From Musa acuminata AAA Group (Eukaryota > Streptophyta > Magnoliopsida > Zingiberales > Musaceae): a DNA stretch of 64,000 nucleotides. The stretch spans positions 8,185,001-8,249,000 of the forward strand of contig NC_088340.1 of NCBI RefSeq assembly GCF_036884655.1, written 5' to 3'. A program made the position numbers and the translations under genes. Numbering within the stretch: position 1 is the first letter of the stretch; the number at the start of each line of letters is the position of its first letter. Shown piece by piece: positions 12,001-23,572 of this stretch. The notes beneath the pieces are model-generated. The model searched no databases. It saw only the letters and a list, made by a program, of their open reading frames with translations, and had not been told where the DNA came from.

Positions 12001-13549
12001 TAGATCAAAATGAGTATCTGATACTCAAAAGGTACTGAAACAATTGCTAGTGTGAATTGAACAAAGTAATGAAACATGTGCAATTTATTAATCAAAGAAC
12101 ATAAGGAGTTTAAATAACCATCCTTACGTTGATATGAACATGTGGATCAGATTTAGTTGCATGTCTGAGTGCCTTGGTAAGAATAAAAATTTGTGCCTGA
12201 GAACAAGTTAACCAAGCTTCTATGTTGACAAGCAATCAAAATTAAGATTGACAATACCTCAACCCATACCTAATTATGTTTGACACATAACCTAATCGGG
12301 CCTGATATCAACCACATAAATTCTTCTACAGTAGGCATCCAACTCAACCAAGCATCCATCAGGTCTTTACTCTCAGAATGGGCAGAGGTGACTCAAAAAC
12401 ACCCTAGCTGAAAATGTTTGACTTCAATGTTGTGATAGTCAGGATTGCAGAATCGTCTTTTGGGATCGTCAGTCAATCAGGTTGTTTTTTCATTCGTCTC
12501 TACCCTGATTTCCAGCCTAGTTCCATTGTGGATTCAAGAAAAAGAAAATTTAAAATTGAAAAAGATCTGCATGTGCATGTTCAACGACTGTATTGTCAAC
12601 ATTAAGATACAAGATGATAAATATGTCGCAAAAGAAACAAAGTTACACAAACTAATCAATGCTTTTGATCATTTTAAGGATCCATGTTAGATGGAATTGA
12701 AGAGGCTGTAATTACTGTAGGGTTGGACAATTCAGGATCAGATTAAATCATGAAGAAGGATCTATGCAAATTAGTTTTTATCTCGAACCCTTATAACACT
12801 TTCAACGAGGAGCAAGAATTACAATAGTTTATGTAGAGAAGTCGACTCTGTAGCAGCTTCGACATTATCAATAATGTGACCTGCTCCTAATCTGAACAGA
12901 TTAGCAATCATCTTCACTTAGGATTCCAACTTCCAAAACATATAATGTTGCTGTGGAAATCAAAAACCACAAAAGGAAACAGTTTACTGTTTACAAGATC
13001 AAGTGAATGCAAAAGTCGTCATACTTTCTTCTAAGAAACTACTTGAAAAAGCCAGAAAGATCCCAAAAGTGGCAACCTTTGTTTCTCTTCAAGCAAGTTC
13101 TCACACAAACACAAGACTAGAATTCTTCTTTTCCCACAAAACCAGTTCGTTGGACAAGATTCTTTCGACAAAGAAAGGAGATCCAAGACTGCAAGCTAAG
13201 CTATTCACACATCCAAGAGTACAAACTAAGCTATTCGTGTGGACTGAAGCTCTCATCAAGCTAGTCGCAGCACGATCGGATCTTTGGCATAAATATGCAC
13301 CTAAAGTCATAAAGATCCGAACTTTATGGCAATTCAGGGCTCTTAAACACACAGAACGGACACAAATCAAGCTAAAAGGGTGCCCAAATCACGCACCTCG
13401 AAGACGAACTTATCGAGGAAGAATCTGACGGTGGGGAAGAACATCGCGAAGACAGGCAGGGCCAGGAAGTCTGCGTACGCGGGGTATGACTCCTGCTCCC
13501 ATGTCATCGATCGGAAAGCTTCCACCACGTCCATCTGCCACCAGATCAT
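9010..13549 (-). CDS. Ceramide synthase (LAG1/ASC1-like, TLC domain), six coding exons
   Basis: It is predicted to acylate sphingoid bases with acyl-CoA to make ceramide in the ER membrane. Exons on the minus strand are 13397-13549, 11752-11978, 11508-11663, 10188-10373, 9259-9443 and 9010-9041. All introns are GT-AG and the phases join to a 312-residue protein, normal for plant LAG1 homologues. The N-terminus carries WEQESYPAY. The Lag1 motif spans about residues 150-200, with catalytic histidines H164-H165 in SMSHHIATV and HDASD at 191-195. Later hydrophobic segments include [12 protein letters not shown] and HIYWW. The tail is acidic ([10 protein letters not shown]), typical of the family. 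Met6 (13534) is an alternative start that gives 307 residues. In plants this family also confers resistance to sphinganine-analogue toxins (ASC1); which acyl-chain class it uses cannot be read from this sequence. Confidence 0.93.
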
Positions 13550-14983
13550 GGAGCCGCGAGATCCGAAGAGATCGGATTTGAGAGGCGGCCGGAGCGAATC
13601 GATGAGGTGAAACGGAACAAAAGAGCAATGAAAAGGATTTTATATTAATATCCACAATCGACTGGCGTCATGTGAAGTCTAGGAGGACGGCTTTCCGATG
13701 GCAGTTTTATGCGATCGCATGTCTCATTGTTCACCAATGCATGGAGTGGTGATCGACTGGTGAATGGTCGCATCGACCTCCGTTGGAGCTCGGATTCGCC
13801 GGGTCTTGCAACCGCGTAACATGAATGAACAGTGAAATTTTGTTGTTTGATCGCAGCCGTCCATTTCTTTGATTTAATTGGACGGTGTCGATCGAGTATC
13901 AAGAACATTGGATTAGACCAGATGAAGGATTTATGATGTTGACCGAGTCTGGTTGAACCTGTAGCAGGTCAACATCAAATTGACACCCGATGAATAGATC
14001 AAGACAATTTTGATTTTTCATTGAAAAGTGGGTCAAGTTCAATTACATCCGAATCAATAAATTGTGTCAAAGGTCCAATTAAAGTGACTCATACATCGCA
14101 GGCATGTACAAATTGGGTCTTATACGTGGCATATCTAACTGTCTAGATATGTGATCTCCACACCACCGTGATCCAGTTGCGATCGGACCGTTCACATCCA
14201 GAAAAACATGGATGGACCCGGAAAATGGACGGCTACGATAGAGTTTGATGAGGTAAACCATTGGGAAGGATCCCGAAAAAGCCCTATTTCCACATCGAAG
14301 AGGGGAGACGAGCCGGAGGAACAATGGAAGAGGAAGGTGGCGGGAAGGCACGACCGAACGAGGAGGACGAGGAGGCTACCTCGACCATGGAGGCGAGACC
14401 TAGCGAGCAAGAGCACGTCCCGTATGTCATCTGCTCCCCCTCTTCTCCGTCTTCCTCTTCTTCATCTGTCAGTCTTCTGTTTTGTTTGCTCTTCTCCTGG
14501 GAACGGCGACGAATCCGACAGGAAGTGACTCGGATCGTGCAATTTCCAGGTGAAACCTTTACTCCTCCTTCGGTCTCAACGTTCATCGGAAGCATTCGCC
14601 TTAGAAGCTTTAATATTTTGTTTCGCCTTTTCAGTGTCACCTGCAGCCAAGTTAGTCTGCCGGTTGGAGTTCTTTCAACTTCGGATTCGATATCTATTTT
14701 AGCCATACATAAACCTAATAGTCAGAATTAAAGCTAATTTCCACAAAAAATTTGTTTGGAAAAAGATTAACTTTATCTGTCAAATCTTCAAACTTCTCAG
14801 CATTTTCTTTAGATATTGATTTGAGAAAAAATATAAAACCATACCAAAATTTTCGGGCATGAATACATCATAAGTTGATGATTATCTCTAAACCGTAGCC
14901 TTCTTGACTGTTGAACGATTCCTCAATATCCTATAATCAGTTATTTAGTTAATGTACCTGCTTAATTGCTTTCCTAGCTGGTG
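13550..14983. promoter_or_regulatory. Divergent intergenic region between ceramide synthase and small gene
   Basis: About 1.4 kb separates the two divergent start codons. It probably contains the promoter of the ceramide synthase and a 5' exon or leader of the rightward gene. A GC-rich stretch at 14260-14550 has open frames in several phases, but none joins in frame to the 14984 exon through an evident splice, so I treat it as possible 5' UTR. Confidence 0.4.
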
Positions 14984-16347
14984 ATGACTGGAAAATCATG
15001 TTTCAACCTTGACAGCGAAATAGATGCTGCAGAGTCTGAAGAGAAGCACCAGCGGTATGAAGCACTTTATTCCCGCCGTTTGAGGGCCAAGTACTTCTCC
15101 AAAAAGGCCCTAGATGGAGGTACAATTAAAGACTGAGCTTTTGTTCAAGTTCATCCTACGTAAATTCATTAAGTGATGAGATCACTCTCACCCTATGGCG
15201 TCCATATTTGTAGCAGGAAATCGATTTTCACTGATTCTCTAGATATGCATCTGTGTTCAAGGCTCGAAAACTAAACAATACAGCTCACTGCTGTATCTAG
15301 GTTTTAAATTTTCCACAGCGTCTTTAGTATACTTTTTATCCCCTCAATGACATAACCAAATTGCTGTTGAGTTTATTTTGAGATTAATTGTTTGGGTGTT
15401 AAACATGTTGTGTTTTCTATTTTTTTTATCAATATTATCTTGTCCTTGTTCACTTGCAATTAATGTCTTGCATTATTATTTCAGATGCACTTTCTTTTGA
15501 CTTGCATGCAAGAGCCTTATTGACCACTTTTGTATGAGTTACTTATTTTCCTATAAAGGTTATGTGTAATTCTGTGAGGCTCTTGACTCATAAACTAGAT
15601 GATGCACTATTATTCATGATAGGCCCCAATCCAAGCTCCAAGGCTTAAGTCATACCTGATTTTGAGAGGATCTCAAAGCATCAGATAGTGTGCAAGAAGA
15701 TCTTAAATGAGGCTGAAACCAAATCATGAACCCTAGGAGTCTCTTGTGGATCCATGAAACCAACTCTCAGAAATCTTTTTCAAGATTGAAAGACAGCTAC
15801 AGAACAATCAAACTAATGGGATTGCAAAACTAAAAATATTATTTTATTGTATGGATCCAATAAAATCGAAGGCATTGGTCGTGTTTCAGCTTAATTTTTG
15901 TTGTTCTGTTTCTTTTTTTATTTTTTGCTGCATAATTGAGATAAGGAATTCCATATTTATTTGATATCTTCTGGTAAAACATAATCAGCATCTCTTTTCT
16001 GATTTAACGTTTTGTTAGACCATGATATGCAATCTAACTTATCCATATAAAATTTTCTATTTCTGTAATCACTTATTGTACTGTCTGCATTCATCCTCAG
16101 GGGACATATATGGCCATGAAACAACTATTGATAACGAGATTATAAAGTCAAGCAGGTAAACTTCATGTTTCTTTATATTTCAAACTAATTCAATTTTAAT
16201 TACTCTTTTTCTGGTCCTATTAGATGGCCCTGTACAAGATCGTTTGCCGACCCAATCAAATACATGGAAGATCAGAATCAGTCATCTTCTGAAGCAGAAA
16301 CCAACGCTGCAACCGACAAGAACCCGGAACCTAAGAAAAGCTGTTAA
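14984..16347 (+). CDS. Small conserved-looking protein of unknown function, three coding exons
   Basis: Exons 14984-15119, 16101-16155 and 16224-16347 join in phase (GT-AG) to 104 residues ending at TAA 16345-16347. I do not recognise the family. The protein is hydrophilic with no membrane segment or signal peptide. An acidic start (DSEIDAAESEEKHQRYEA) is followed by a basic patch (SRRLRAKYFSKK), a central WPCTRSFADP segment, and a Ser/Glu/Lys-rich tail ending PKKSC. Clean phases and flanking splice sites support a real gene. The first ATG in the first coding exon is used. An upstream frame is closed by TAG just before the exon, but a 5' exon in 14260-14550 cannot be ruled out. The gene diverges from the ceramide synthase. 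Confidence 0.6.
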
Positions 16348-17440
16348 TAATGATTTGAAAGATGCTATGGTGAGATATAAGGTTATTTACAACTATGGGT
16401 TATCTTGCTGTCTCTTTCATTGCTTTCATCCTCATGGGTTATTGCAGCCAGGATACTAGGACATCAAAAGATACGGAAAGAGGTTAGCTGCCATGACTGG
16501 CTACAAGTGTCATCATGGGGTACTCAAGCTTTCACCAAATTGATGAGGGAATTCTGCTTACATTTGAGTAGTAAAACATGAGCAATGTTGTTGGTCTACA
16601 TGGATCCTCTATAATACTTATCTTGATATTTCTTATTGAACAACTATGATAAGACCACTCTATCTAAATTCTAAAATTTAAGGTTATTGCTATGGGAGAC
16701 TTTTGCTGGTTTATCTTCAATAAAGTTGATAATGGTGGATTGATTGTAGTTCAACTTAGAGAAGCAAAAAATTATGCAGTATTTTGTGTTTATTTTTTGA
16801 AATCTGACTTAAGTGGCACAAAATAACTCTCACTTGGTTTCTTGAGCTGTTTGTTTTCTATGTAGAACTGTACAAAACTGAATCAGAGCTGCGTGCTACT
16901 ACAATATGATCCCACTTCAAGTGCAAGCAGCATACCAAGAAAGCTCCATGCATCACCTGATGGAAAACTTGTTTCTCTATAATTAGGTATTCTTATAACT
17001 TGGGTTCTTAAGAGGATTAAAGTATCCAGGATGCTTCCTACAGATCAGTCAATTGTCGGAAATGTTCAAATCAGCTATTTTATTCCTTTACGGAAAGGAT
17101 TTCTTTGTTACTCCATATACATAGTTCCTTCCCAAAAAGGAGGGGGGGGGGGTGGGTTCGATGCAGTAATGTTGATAAAGGGTAGATAACCTGATATTAG
17201 ATATATATTAAATATGTTAGGAAATAAATTTTAACCAAGAGATGTGACAATTCCTTACAATGTTAACTTTTGATGGTAATTGTTCTAACTTTAATCAAAT
17301 TAAAAAGGATCTGTAACCACATAATTCAAAATATTTGTTTTATTTTATTCAAATATGCCGAAAGCTAAAGCGCTTCTCCTGTTCCCAACTGTCACTTCGT
17401 CTTATGACTCTCATTCATCACAATCCGAAGCAGCGTCCCA
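16348..17440. other. Intergenic, small gene 3' region and PPR promoter
   Basis: AT-rich DNA with the likely 3' UTR of the small gene on the left and the PPR promoter on the right. A G-homopolymer run of ten or so lies near 17145. No gene is seen. Confidence 0.4.
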
Positions 17441-19357
17441 ATGCTTTCAGCAGCCTCAATTCCCGTCCTTTCCGCTCCCCTACCCGTCTCAATACCAGCA
17501 ACATCAGTAGCAAAGCCACCCCCTCCGCCTCCGAACACCAACCTCTCCCTCCTCCACCTCTGCACCCACCTCCAAGAAGCCACCCAAGTCCATGCTCTCA
17601 TGGTCAAGACCTCTCAAACCGCCGACCCTTACTCGGCCGGCCGCCTCGCCGAATTCTACGCCCTCTCCGACCGAGGCAGCCTCGAGCACGCCGAGAAGAT
17701 CCTCGATTCGTTCCCACACCACCCGCCCACCTTCGTTTGCAACACCCTGATGCGTGCCTACTCTGAGAGGCGGAATCCCCTCCTCTCCATTAATCTTTAT
17801 CGCCGGATGCTCGTGGATGCGGTGGAGGCGGATCGCTTCACCTTCACGTTCACGCTCAAGGCGTGCACGCAGCTGTGCGCGCTTGCGATCGGCATGCAGA
17901 TCCACGCGCAGGTCGTCAAGCACGGTTTGGAGTCCAACGCTCATATCCGCAATAAGCTTATCCACCTGTATGCGGTTTCCGGCCGGATTCGTGATGCCCG
18001 CAAGGTGTTTGATGGAAGCACTGAACCGGATGTTGTTGCATGGAACAGCATGTTGCAAGGGTATGCTGACATGGATGATGGTGAGAATCTTCACAATCTA
18101 TTTGACAGCATGCCGGCTCGTGATGTGGTATCTTGGAATACGATGATCGCATACTACATTGAAGCGGGCGAATTTGAGGAAGCCATTTTGATGTTTCGGT
18201 TGATGCAACAAGGCAGCGAGTGTGGACTAAATAGAGTGACTCTGATTAGTGTTCTTTCTGCTGTGACCCAGTTGGGAGCATTGGGCCAGGGTCAGTGGGT
18301 GCATGCATACATCAAGAGACATTGCATTGAGCTTGATGAGAACCTTAGTTCAGCACTGATCAATATGTACTCAAAATGTGGGTGCATTGAAGGTGCGATT
18401 TATACATTTGAGACGACACATCGGAGAAGTGTGGATACTTGGAATGCGATGATAGGCTGTTTCACAGCAAATGGCTGCAGTTTAAGAGCCATTGATCTAT
18501 TCTCCAAGATGGAGGCTTCTGGTCTGATGCCGAATAATATCACCTTCACCTGTGTTTTGAATGCTTGCAGTCATGGAGGGTTGGTCGATAGAGGCATCAG
18601 ATATTTTGAGAAGATGAGTAATGTTTATGGCATCGAACCTGATGTTGGTCATTATGGGTGCATGGTGGATCTTTTCAGCCGTGCAGGTTTATTCGAAAAG
18701 GCTGAGGAGGTCATCCAACGAATGCCAATTGAACCTGATAAAGTCATGTGGAAGGCTGTAGTAGGTGCTTGTAGAGTTAACAAAAACTATGAGTTGGGTG
18801 AGAAGGCTGGACTTAAGCTTATTGAAATAGCTCCTGATGACAATGCTGGATACGTGCTGCTATCGAACATATATGCTATGTCTAACAATTGGAATGGGGT
18901 TTATAGGGTGAGGAAGCTGATGCATGATAGAGGCATAAAGAAGGTACCTGGTTGCAGTTCTATAGAACTGGATGGCCTGGTCCATGAATTCATCGCTGGG
19001 GATGCAGCTCACGCTAGAAAGAAAGAGATATATAAGATGCTTGATGAGATGGCTCAGCAGTTGAAGCGTGCAGGATATGAACCTGATACTACACAGGTTT
19101 TGCTTGACATTGAAGAGGAAGATGTGAAGGAGAGCTCTCTGGCTCTTCACAGCGAGAAGCTCGCGGTAGCCTACGGACTCATCAGCACCAGCCCAGGTGC
19201 CACCATTAGGGTGGTGAAGAACCTCCGCATATGTGGGGATTGTCATTCAGCATTGAAACTTCTCAGTCAGATTTATGACAGGAATATAATCGTCAGAGAT
19301 GCAAACCGTTTCCATCACTTCAACAGAGGATCCTGTTCTTGCATGGACTACTGGTGA
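17441..19357 (+). CDS. DYW-class PPR protein (putative organelle RNA editing factor)
   Basis: This intronless 638-residue protein is predicted to bind a specific organelle transcript and support C-to-U editing. The N-terminus (residues 1-30) is rich in Ser, Ala and Pro with few acids, as in plastid or mitochondrial transit peptides; the compartment is not resolved. PLS-type repeats run from about 85 to 485 (for example VVAWNSMLQGYA, VVSWNTMIAYY, SALINMYSKCG, VDTWNAMIGCF). An E/E+ region follows with the PG-box KKVPGCSSIEL at 500-510. The DYW deaminase domain has zinc and catalytic residues H570-S-E572, C598-x2-C601-H602, and ends exactly in DYW. Length and layout are usual for the subgroup. 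The start is the first in-frame ATG and gives a plausible transit peptide. All deaminase signature residues are present, so catalytic function is plausible. Confidence 0.95.
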   Translation: MLSAASIPVLSAPLPVSIPATSVAKPPPPPPNTNLSLLHLCTHLQEATQVHALMVKTSQTADPYSAGRLAEFYALSDRGSLEHAEKILDSFPHHPPTFVCNTLMRAYSERRNPLLSINLYRRMLVDAVEADRFTFTFTLKACTQLCALAIGMQIHAQVVKHGLESNAHIRNKLIHLYAVSGRIRDARKVFDGSTEPDVVAWNSMLQGYADMDDGENLHNLFDSMPARDVVSWNTMIAYYIEAGEFEEAILMFRLMQQGSECGLNRVTLISVLSAVTQLGALGQGQWVHAYIKRHCIELDENLSSALINMYSKCGCIEGAIYTFETTHRRSVDTWNAMIGCFTANGCSLRAIDLFSKMEASGLMPNNITFTCVLNACSHGGLVDRGIRYFEKMSNVYGIEPDVGHYGCMVDLFSRAGLFEKAEEVIQRMPIEPDKVMWKAVVGACRVNKNYELGEKAGLKLIEIAPDDNAGYVLLSNIYAMSNNWNGVYRVRKLMHDRGIKKVPGCSSIELDGLVHEFIAGDAAHARKKEIYKMLDEMAQQLKRAGYEPDTTQVLLDIEEEDVKESSLALHSEKLAVAYGLISTSPGATIRVVKNLRICGDCHSALKLLSQIYDRNIIVRDANRFHHFNRGSCSCMDYW

Positions 19358-22118
19358 TATACAGCTACTCATTGAAATTATATACGTACAGAAGAATTTC
19401 TTTCCCTTCACTGAAGAGTGTACATACGGGGAATCATATGAATGATGCAGCAAACTTCATTGGATGGATCAATGAGCCTTTATCTTCTTACATGAAACTC
19501 CCACCTTTGTTCCCATAATTCATCTTCAATCATCTTTCCCTCTGGAATTGGGATAACTTATCTTCAGATTATCACATTCTATGAGATACCTGTCTGCTAA
19601 AGACCTTCATTTTCCTTCAGTGATGCTATTTCTAGTTCTTATTCCAGCTTGACATTGGCTTTGGAAGTGCACTAACTGCCTGATGTCTTCACAAATACTG
19701 ATTGGTTTTCGGGCGAAATCGAGTTGCTTGGTTTGTATGTATATAAGGTACATAAGCATCGAGTCATATCTTGTCAGATGAGACTCCTTAGTATTTGCAA
19801 AAATATTTTTTATTAACAGAGAATAGACTGTAAAGTTGCTTTCTTGATTGAGGAAACTGTTTTTGTATCTATTTGATGTATACATTGATCCTTCCTAAAT
19901 CTCATATTGACAAGAGTCTGGTTTTGCTCAATATTCTTTGCTTTATTAAATAAGGTTGGATTTAGTTTGAGCTGGGATTTATATGTTGAGGTTGAATAGG
20001 CCCCATTCAACCTGAGTTGGCTAGGGGTTGAGATTTTTCAAACCTAATACACAAGCCAAAATTAAGAAAAGAAGAAGAAGAAGATACAATCTTGTCTGGC
20101 CCAATAATTGTGTTGGATAAGCCTGGTTTGGGTCAACAAAAGCCAGGTTGCAGCTCTTCAGCATGTTGACAGAGTCTTCCATTTGAAGGAACTGAAGAAA
20201 AGAGAGGGTCTGCAGTGTAGCAAGTACATCACATATGACACACAAGTGCTGTGATCCATCGTCGTCGAGGTGTTTGATGAAAAGCTAAAGTCGAACCGTG
20301 CGCGTGAGACCTCAAAAGGAGCCCAACGCCATCCTCCTTCGCTTTTAGATGGATTTGTTCCCAAGCTTTAGCTTTCCTAAAAGGAGCGCCATGCCACCTT
20401 CCTCCATCATGCATTTGTCTGTGTTAGCCACAACGCAGCGTAGCTCATGCACAACCAACCCTTCCATCCTTTCTCGCACGCAGTCATGTTGCACCACACA
20501 AAGGCAATGGTTGAGTTGGGATGGATCCACACGATCTGAGCCCATCCATCAAAAGAACACGACCATCAACCATCATTTCCGTGACTTGAATTCTGATCAC
20601 CAAAATCATCGAAAAGAAAATGATGTTAAAAAATTCGATTGTCGAGATGAAATATCGATAGTCAACTAATCGGATGAAAATTATTATAATAGATCTTAGT
20701 AAAAAAGGAAAAAAAAATGAACTCCTTCCAAGAAAAAACTCTTCTTTTTTTCCCACCCCTGCCTCAGAATCTATATTTAAAAGACTTCTCCTAAAAACCC
20801 TAATGATCATATAAATATATATTTCAATCATGAAGGGAACACAAGTTTACATGGCAAAGGAATTCACATCACATCCCAACAAAACCTGTAGCCTCACCCA
20901 GATAAGGCCTACAGGAAAAACCCCAAGAATCTAGTCTTTGAAGACTTTTTCCTTGTGAATCCATCATTCTTTTTCCTCTCTCCTTGCAAGCAAAGGCACA
21001 TCCTCTAACTTCCATACTTGCTCATCTAAATGTTCAATTTATATACACTAAAATAACATCTTAATATCTTCTCCTCATCCTCCTTTGGTTTTGTGTCATA
21101 TCATAATTTTGAGGAGGAGAAGTAAAAGGGAGGTAAAAGAACAAAGGAAAAGGAAGGTCTTATCAGCCAAACCTCATCAGTACAGACCATGTTCCTGAAT
21201 GCTTGCTTTGTCATCACACTAAGGATTAGCATTTACACTTGGTAATTAACAAACCAAAGTGTGAAGAAGGCTTGAGTAATCTAAAGCTAAGTCTCTATAC
21301 TTGCTCGAGTCCCAAGGTCACCTTATAATGAAATGAGAGAGGAAGAGTTGAGGTTCTCGGTAAACTCATCTGTTGGAATCAGAGACTGTCTCAGAAAAAT
21401 ACATGCACAAGTCATTGGGATGGTCCTGCTAGTACTATCTGCAACATAAACAATGACTCCCCATCTATCTTCTCACCCTCTTTCTTAACCAATATTTTGA
21501 TGTTCCTACTCGTTCTCTTTTTTTCTTTTTTCTATGATGATTGAAAAAGACAACCAGTGCCAACAATGTGTAACTATCTCCTTCTCAGACAGAATTTTGA
21601 ACCTAGTTATGGATGAATGTAATGAATTTCACCAAGAAAATTGTGTACTTAATTGGTTGGTCACTCGCATTAGGATCAACAAATTCTTTGATCTGCGGAG
21701 GAATTTATATGCTCCGGATGTAGTTAACAGGCTCCTGTTCATTATATTTGGGCTATTTATGAATGAAGACTACCTGCATCAAGGCTGTTTGTGACTGTGG
21801 AGTAGATGATAAAACAGGTTTCATTAGTTTGAACTGACCTCGTAAAGAAGACGAACCTTGCCATATGAACATGGTTAGATGCTTGCTTAAATGTTGCATT
21901 AGCCTTCAATCATAAAAAAAGGTAGGAAATTGTAGACCATGTCAGATTGCACCGCCCGATTTACAGCATCTGGAGAATAACTAATTCAAGGGACTTGAAG
22001 ATATATGAGGTCAGTTTCATCTCAATCTATGGGGAAATGCCAGTTATCATCCTGCTGAGCTTGGTTAGATATTGTCATGTAGGGTGAGTAACGAGAAAAC
22101 CTCTTAGATTTGCTGAAT

Positions 22119-22148
22119 CTTTTATTAACCTCCCGAGGTTAATAAAAG
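22119..22148. repeat. Near-perfect palindrome, 14-bp arms with 2-nt centre
   Basis: Left arm 22119-22132 (CTTTTATTAACCTC) and right arm 22135-22148 (GAGGTTAATAAAAG) are exact reverse complements separated by CC. It could form a cruciform or hairpin. No gene overlaps it. Confidence 0.85.
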
Positions 22149-22236
22149 GCAAGTCCGTTACGTTGCTTCACACGCACCCCTATGTCCATTATCTCGCATC
22201 ATTGTTTCAGATGGACCACCAAAAAATTTACGGTGG

Positions 22237-22257
22237 ATATATATATATATATATATA
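22237..22257. repeat. (AT)n microsatellite
   Basis: A pure AT dinucleotide run of about 21 bp. Confidence 0.9.
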
Positions 22258-23572
22258 AGCTGAGCATTCCAAAGAAGAAAAATGTCGATTTTGGATTTGC
22301 TTCCTCATGTATAGTTTCTTTGATTTGTGGTATGCCTTTGAACTGAACAGCTCTACTGGAAGGACATTGAAAGAAGAGCATTCCAGCTCATAAGAACAGG
22401 TAGTAATTTGGTTTGAATTACAAGTTAATATAAGTTCAAGCAAGTGATCGTCAAAACCTTCTTGGTGCCATTAATGTTCAGTCTAGTGGATTGCTCGTAT
22501 GATGTAAGATCTTTAAAACCAGAGGTGTTAAGTTGAAATGGAATGCAGTAAGTACATTGGTTCCAGTCCTGAAGTTTCCTACAATTCCAAATGATCCAAA
22601 TGATTGTGGCAGAACCTTTTGAGATCCTAAACATGATATCACTGGAATGGTTGGCAATGTCAGGTTGCTAGCTAGCTCGAAGCTTGTAATAAGGCAAGTA
22701 AAGAGGGAAAAACAAAGCTAAGCATCAGAATAAAATAATGCAAGCTAAAGAAAACCTGGTATTATAATGTTGCTTTGGAATAAAGAAACTGACAGGGGTG
22801 AGTTGGAGGGAGTCAGGAGTGTCTTCCTATAGATTTTGGATCATCCCCAATGTTGGTGTAAGCAATGGCAGCAGCCAATCCATTTGGTTGCAAAATTGTG
22901 ACAGAAACTTCAAAGATTAATCTCTTAAGTGCATCATGAAGAAATCTTAGCACTGTAACATTTACTGATTTATGAATCTGGCCTTTTTTTTTTTGTAATG
23001 AGACAAGAATAGCTACTGTTGAGTGGCATTGGTTCTGTAGAGTGATACCTTTAACCAGACCAACTTTGATTCATTTCACTGCTATGGTTGCTGAGAAGAG
23101 GGGAGACACTGTAAGGCCTAATCTTTTCACCTCTGGTTACAGCTGGTACTTGTGTCCTTTGTTCAACTCCTTGGGTTTTGGAATCTTTGGCCTGACAGAT
23201 TATTCATTTCTCCATCTCTTATATTGTGTGATATGCAAGCATCGGATGATACAGCTCTTTTAGATCCTTTTTGCTGTTGAAATCTGGGTTTTATGAGTTC
23301 TGGCTTATATGGTTGTCTGCCTTCTGTCCTAATGCCATTTATCCATTTTCTTTGATTCATGTATCTTGTTGTGGTGAGTGTGTTCAGTAGGTAAATTCTG
23401 CTTTTTACAGATTCAGGAACTTTCTCTTTCACCTGCTTCATGTTTATCTTTGTGAGCTTATGATCCATTCTATTGGGCAGTGACATTAGACTGACCGAGA
23501 TCGAAGTCAGTAGGTAGTCTTTCTTTGCTGGCTTGCCTTGATAGATCTAGGTTGTGTATAAGAGGCATTGGT

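Larger units (their letters stand above)
19358..23572. other. Large intergenic region (4.2 kb)
   Basis: The left end is the PPR 3' UTR and the right end the bHLH promoter and 5' UTR. Between them I see only short frames without family resemblance, an AT microsatellite (22237-22257) and a 30-bp palindrome (22119-22148). No transposon domain is visible. Confidence 0.4.

Noticed and set aside
14208..14731. Coding exon upstream of the small gene
   Set aside because: Open frames occur in several phases on both strands, as expected of GC-rich DNA. Every evident donor (GTATGT near 14420, GTGAAA near 14550) reaches a stop when joined to the 14984 exon, so it is more likely a leader.
23525..23572. 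Upstream in-frame ATG for the bHLH gene (16 extra residues)
   Set aside because: The extra residues do not resemble family N-termini, and MDMHGKDG at 23573 does; kept as an alternative only.
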